From Spartobacteria bacterium AMD-G4 (GTDB taxonomy: Bacteria; Verrucomicrobiota; Verrucomicrobiia; Chthoniobacterales; Terrimicrobiaceae), in the NCBI GenBank assembly GCA_002290555.1, contig NEUK01000064.1:1-52808 (forward strand): 52,808 nt of DNA, read 5' to 3'. A program made the position numbers and the translations under genes. Shown here piece by piece: positions 51,361 to 52,808 of the stretch. Below the pieces are notes generated by a model that saw only the letters and a program-made list of their open reading frames with translations, did no database searches and was not told the origin of the DNA. Numbering within the stretch: the first letter of the stretch is position 1; each line of letters starts with the position of its first letter.

Positions 51361-52808
51361 TTGAGACCCAATTTCTATCGTCGCCGATTGACGCCGAATT
51401 TCGGCTTGAGCTGGAAGGTCTTCCGTCGCCTTTTTTTGATTGGCGCCACAGCTCTCATTCTTTTCAAATTCATCGGCTGCGTTCAGGAAAATCTCGCATG
51501 GCAGGAAGCCACGCACCTGGCTGCGCTCGCCTCCGAGGATTTGGCCAATGATCAACGAGAGTTGGCGCGCGGCAATCTGAGCCTCGCTCTGGGCATGAGC
51601 CCACGCCATGTCGAGGCGTCCAGATCCGCCGCTTACCTGGCCGACCTCGAGGGAGATTCACGGGCCGTGTCATACCACGAAACTGTTCTTGCGAGCCGCG
51701 ACGCGGATGCGGATGACTGGCGTAGGGCGGCGCTCTCCGCTGCGCGCTCTGAAAACGGCGACTTGGCACTGAAGTGGGCGGCGAAGTATTCCAAGATGAC
51801 CGAGGATGCCTCATTTCCTCACCTGGTGCGCGCTGAACTCTACGCGGCCCAAGGAAATCGCGAGGAGCAGGAGCGTGAATTGCGCACAGCGCTTGCCAAC
51901 CGCGAGTCCATCGAAACCCTGAACGCTCTCGTGGCCTTCCTTCTGGCCCAAAACGAGGATGTGTCCCTTCACTCAGCCGAGGCGGCGTCTCTTCTCCGGA
52001 GAATCAGTGCGGTGGATTCCGGCCCTGCGGGTCTCGAGGCACTCCGCTTGGCGCTGTCGTCTGGCATCCTTGAACAAACGGAGCTCCAAGACTGGTTGAA
52101 CGCCTACCGCTCGCATCCCGCTTCCAATCCCGCGTCCACTCTATTCGTGGATGAGATCGAGTTGCAGCTCTTTCCCAATTCGCGCCAGAGTGTGTTTGAT
52201 GGGGTCGTTTCCAGAGGGCGGAATCTTGCTCCCTCCGCCCGAGTGCCCTTGGCGCTCTGGTTGCTTCAGAATGATCAAGCGGCCTCTGTCTTGCCTCTCC
52301 TGCCCCTCGGCGATGCGATGCAAGACCCCTTAGCGTTTCAATGCTGGATCAACTCCGCCATAGCCATGAAGATGTGGGCTGAGGCCGACGACGCGCTCCT
52401 CCATGCCTCGAACCCCCTGCCGCCCTACCAGACCCAAGCCCTTCAAGCCACGATTGCTGGCATGCGTGGCGACTCCTCCAAGTCCGAAAAAATCTGGAGC
52501 GAAGTTCTGGCAAGCAACCGCACGCGGCGCCCTGTGCTGCTCGAGCTTCTGACCAGCCTCACACGCGCGGGTCAGTGGAAAACCTTCTACGCGGAGTTGC
52601 CCGTTCTCCTGAACGACCCCAAGTGGGCAATCAAGACCGTCGAGACTCTCATACCTGCAGTCCGCCAGCACCGCGATTCCACCCTGATGCTGGAATTTTA
52701 CCGCCGGACATTGAAAACTCGTTTTCTTGTAAGCGAGGCCCTCCCGATGGATCGTGCCGCCTACACCCGCCTTGTTCTTGGCGAGTCTGTTCCGCTTGAG
52801 GAGTTGGA
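51361..52808 (+). CDS. Membrane-anchored helical repeat (TPR-like) protein, partial
   Basis: At least 482 residues, open to the window end. No ATG begins it; TTG at 51361 is 6 bp after the tyrS stop with an AGGA just upstream, and starting later would lose the membrane helix (LFLIGATALILFKFIGCV). The first in-frame ATG would be at 51594, after the helix. The rest is a string of helical hairpins with TPR-like spacing: LARGNLSLALGMSPRHVEAS, AAKYSKMTEDASFPHLVRAE and QERELRTALANRESIETLNA. Function unknown; such proteins organise envelope complexes or cell division. Confidence 0.75.
   Translation, partial: MRPNFYRRRLTPNFGLSWKVFRRLFLIGATALILFKFIGCVQENLAWQEATHLAALASEDLANDQRELARGNLSLALGMSPRHVEASRSAAYLADLEGDSRAVSYHETVLASRDADADDWRRAALSAARSENGDLALKWAAKYSKMTEDASFPHLVRAELYAAQGNREEQERELRTALANRESIETLNALVAFLLAQNEDVSLHSAEAASLLRRISAVDSGPAGLEALRLALSSGILEQTELQDWLNAYRSHPASNPASTLFVDEIELQLFPNSRQSVFDGVVSRGRNLAPSARVPLALWLLQNDQAASVLPLLPLGDAMQDPLAFQCWINSAIAMKMWAEADDALLHASNPLPPYQTQALQATIAGMRGDSSKSEKIWSEVLASNRTRRPVLLELLTSLTRAGQWKTFYAELPVLLNDPKWAIKTVETLIPAVRQHRDSTLMLEFYRRTLKTRFLVSEALPMDRAAYTRLVLGESVPLEEL

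Overview
The window reads as an ordinary, densely coded chromosomal segment of a free-living, Gram-negative heterotroph. A member of the Verrucomicrobiota (PVC superphylum) fits best. That is an inference from several traits seen together: a type II secretion operon with degenerate GspC/L/M subunits, AsmA-like envelope proteins, fucose and uronate catabolism under AraC regulators, a Trm112-like small protein, a cyanobacterial-style zwf-opcA pair, frequent GTG/TTG starts, and a short dispersed repeat built on a 9-bp CACGGAGNN period. No 16S or other rRNA marker is present, so the phylum is not proven. I recognised no rRNA, tRNA, CRISPR array, insertion sequence or prophage, and no gene-free stretch exceeds about 150 bp.

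Layout. (1) 1-2426: edge-truncated L-fucose isomerase and a class II aldolase on the minus strand, divergent from an AraC regulator (fucose-type deoxysugar catabolism). (2) 2477-22715: a co-directional minus-strand run. In transcription order it holds pyruvate dehydrogenase E1alpha, E1beta and E2, then atpD-atpC, then a type II secretion operon (gspG-H-I-J-K-L-M, GspC-like, D, E, F), then zwf-opcA and an MsbA-like ABC exporter. (3) 22853-34387: a class I glutamine amidotransferase on plus, convergent with a minus-strand cluster. In transcription order that cluster holds a Trm112-like protein, a truncated threonyl-tRNA synthetase, priA, an AsmA-like protein, a HEAT/THUMP-type methyltransferase, a secreted DUF362 protein and a Ski2-like helicase. 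The priA, AsmA, methyltransferase and DUF362 junctions are ATGA overlaps. (4) 34539-38103: a MoeB/rhodanese protein divergent from a probable siroheme-decarboxylase-type (AhbA/AhbB, NirD/L) fusion followed by an aldo/keto reductase. (5) 38210-43846: a sugar-acid operon (2-hydroxyacid dehydrogenase, Ldh_2 dehydrogenase, KDG kinase, UxaC) divergent from its likely AraC regulator. (6) 43953-52808: a large AsmA-like protein, an M23 peptidase with a small secreted partner, two small secreted proteins, tyrS, and the start of a large membrane-anchored repeat protein that runs off the end.

How they work together. The two catabolic loci, PDH, ATP synthase subunits and G6PDH describe aerobic growth on deoxysugars and uronic acids, as from algal or plant polysaccharides. 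The T2SS is the obvious export route for the hydrolases that would release such sugars. The most unusual points are the ThrRS-like protein that keeps the editing domain but stops after class II motif 1, and the AhbA/B-type fusion carrying an extra Cys-rich N-terminus. Others are the inverted repeat copies around the Trm112-like gene (one supplies its stop codon), three pseudopilins with Ala at the processing site, and an aldo/keto reductase lacking the tetrad lysine.
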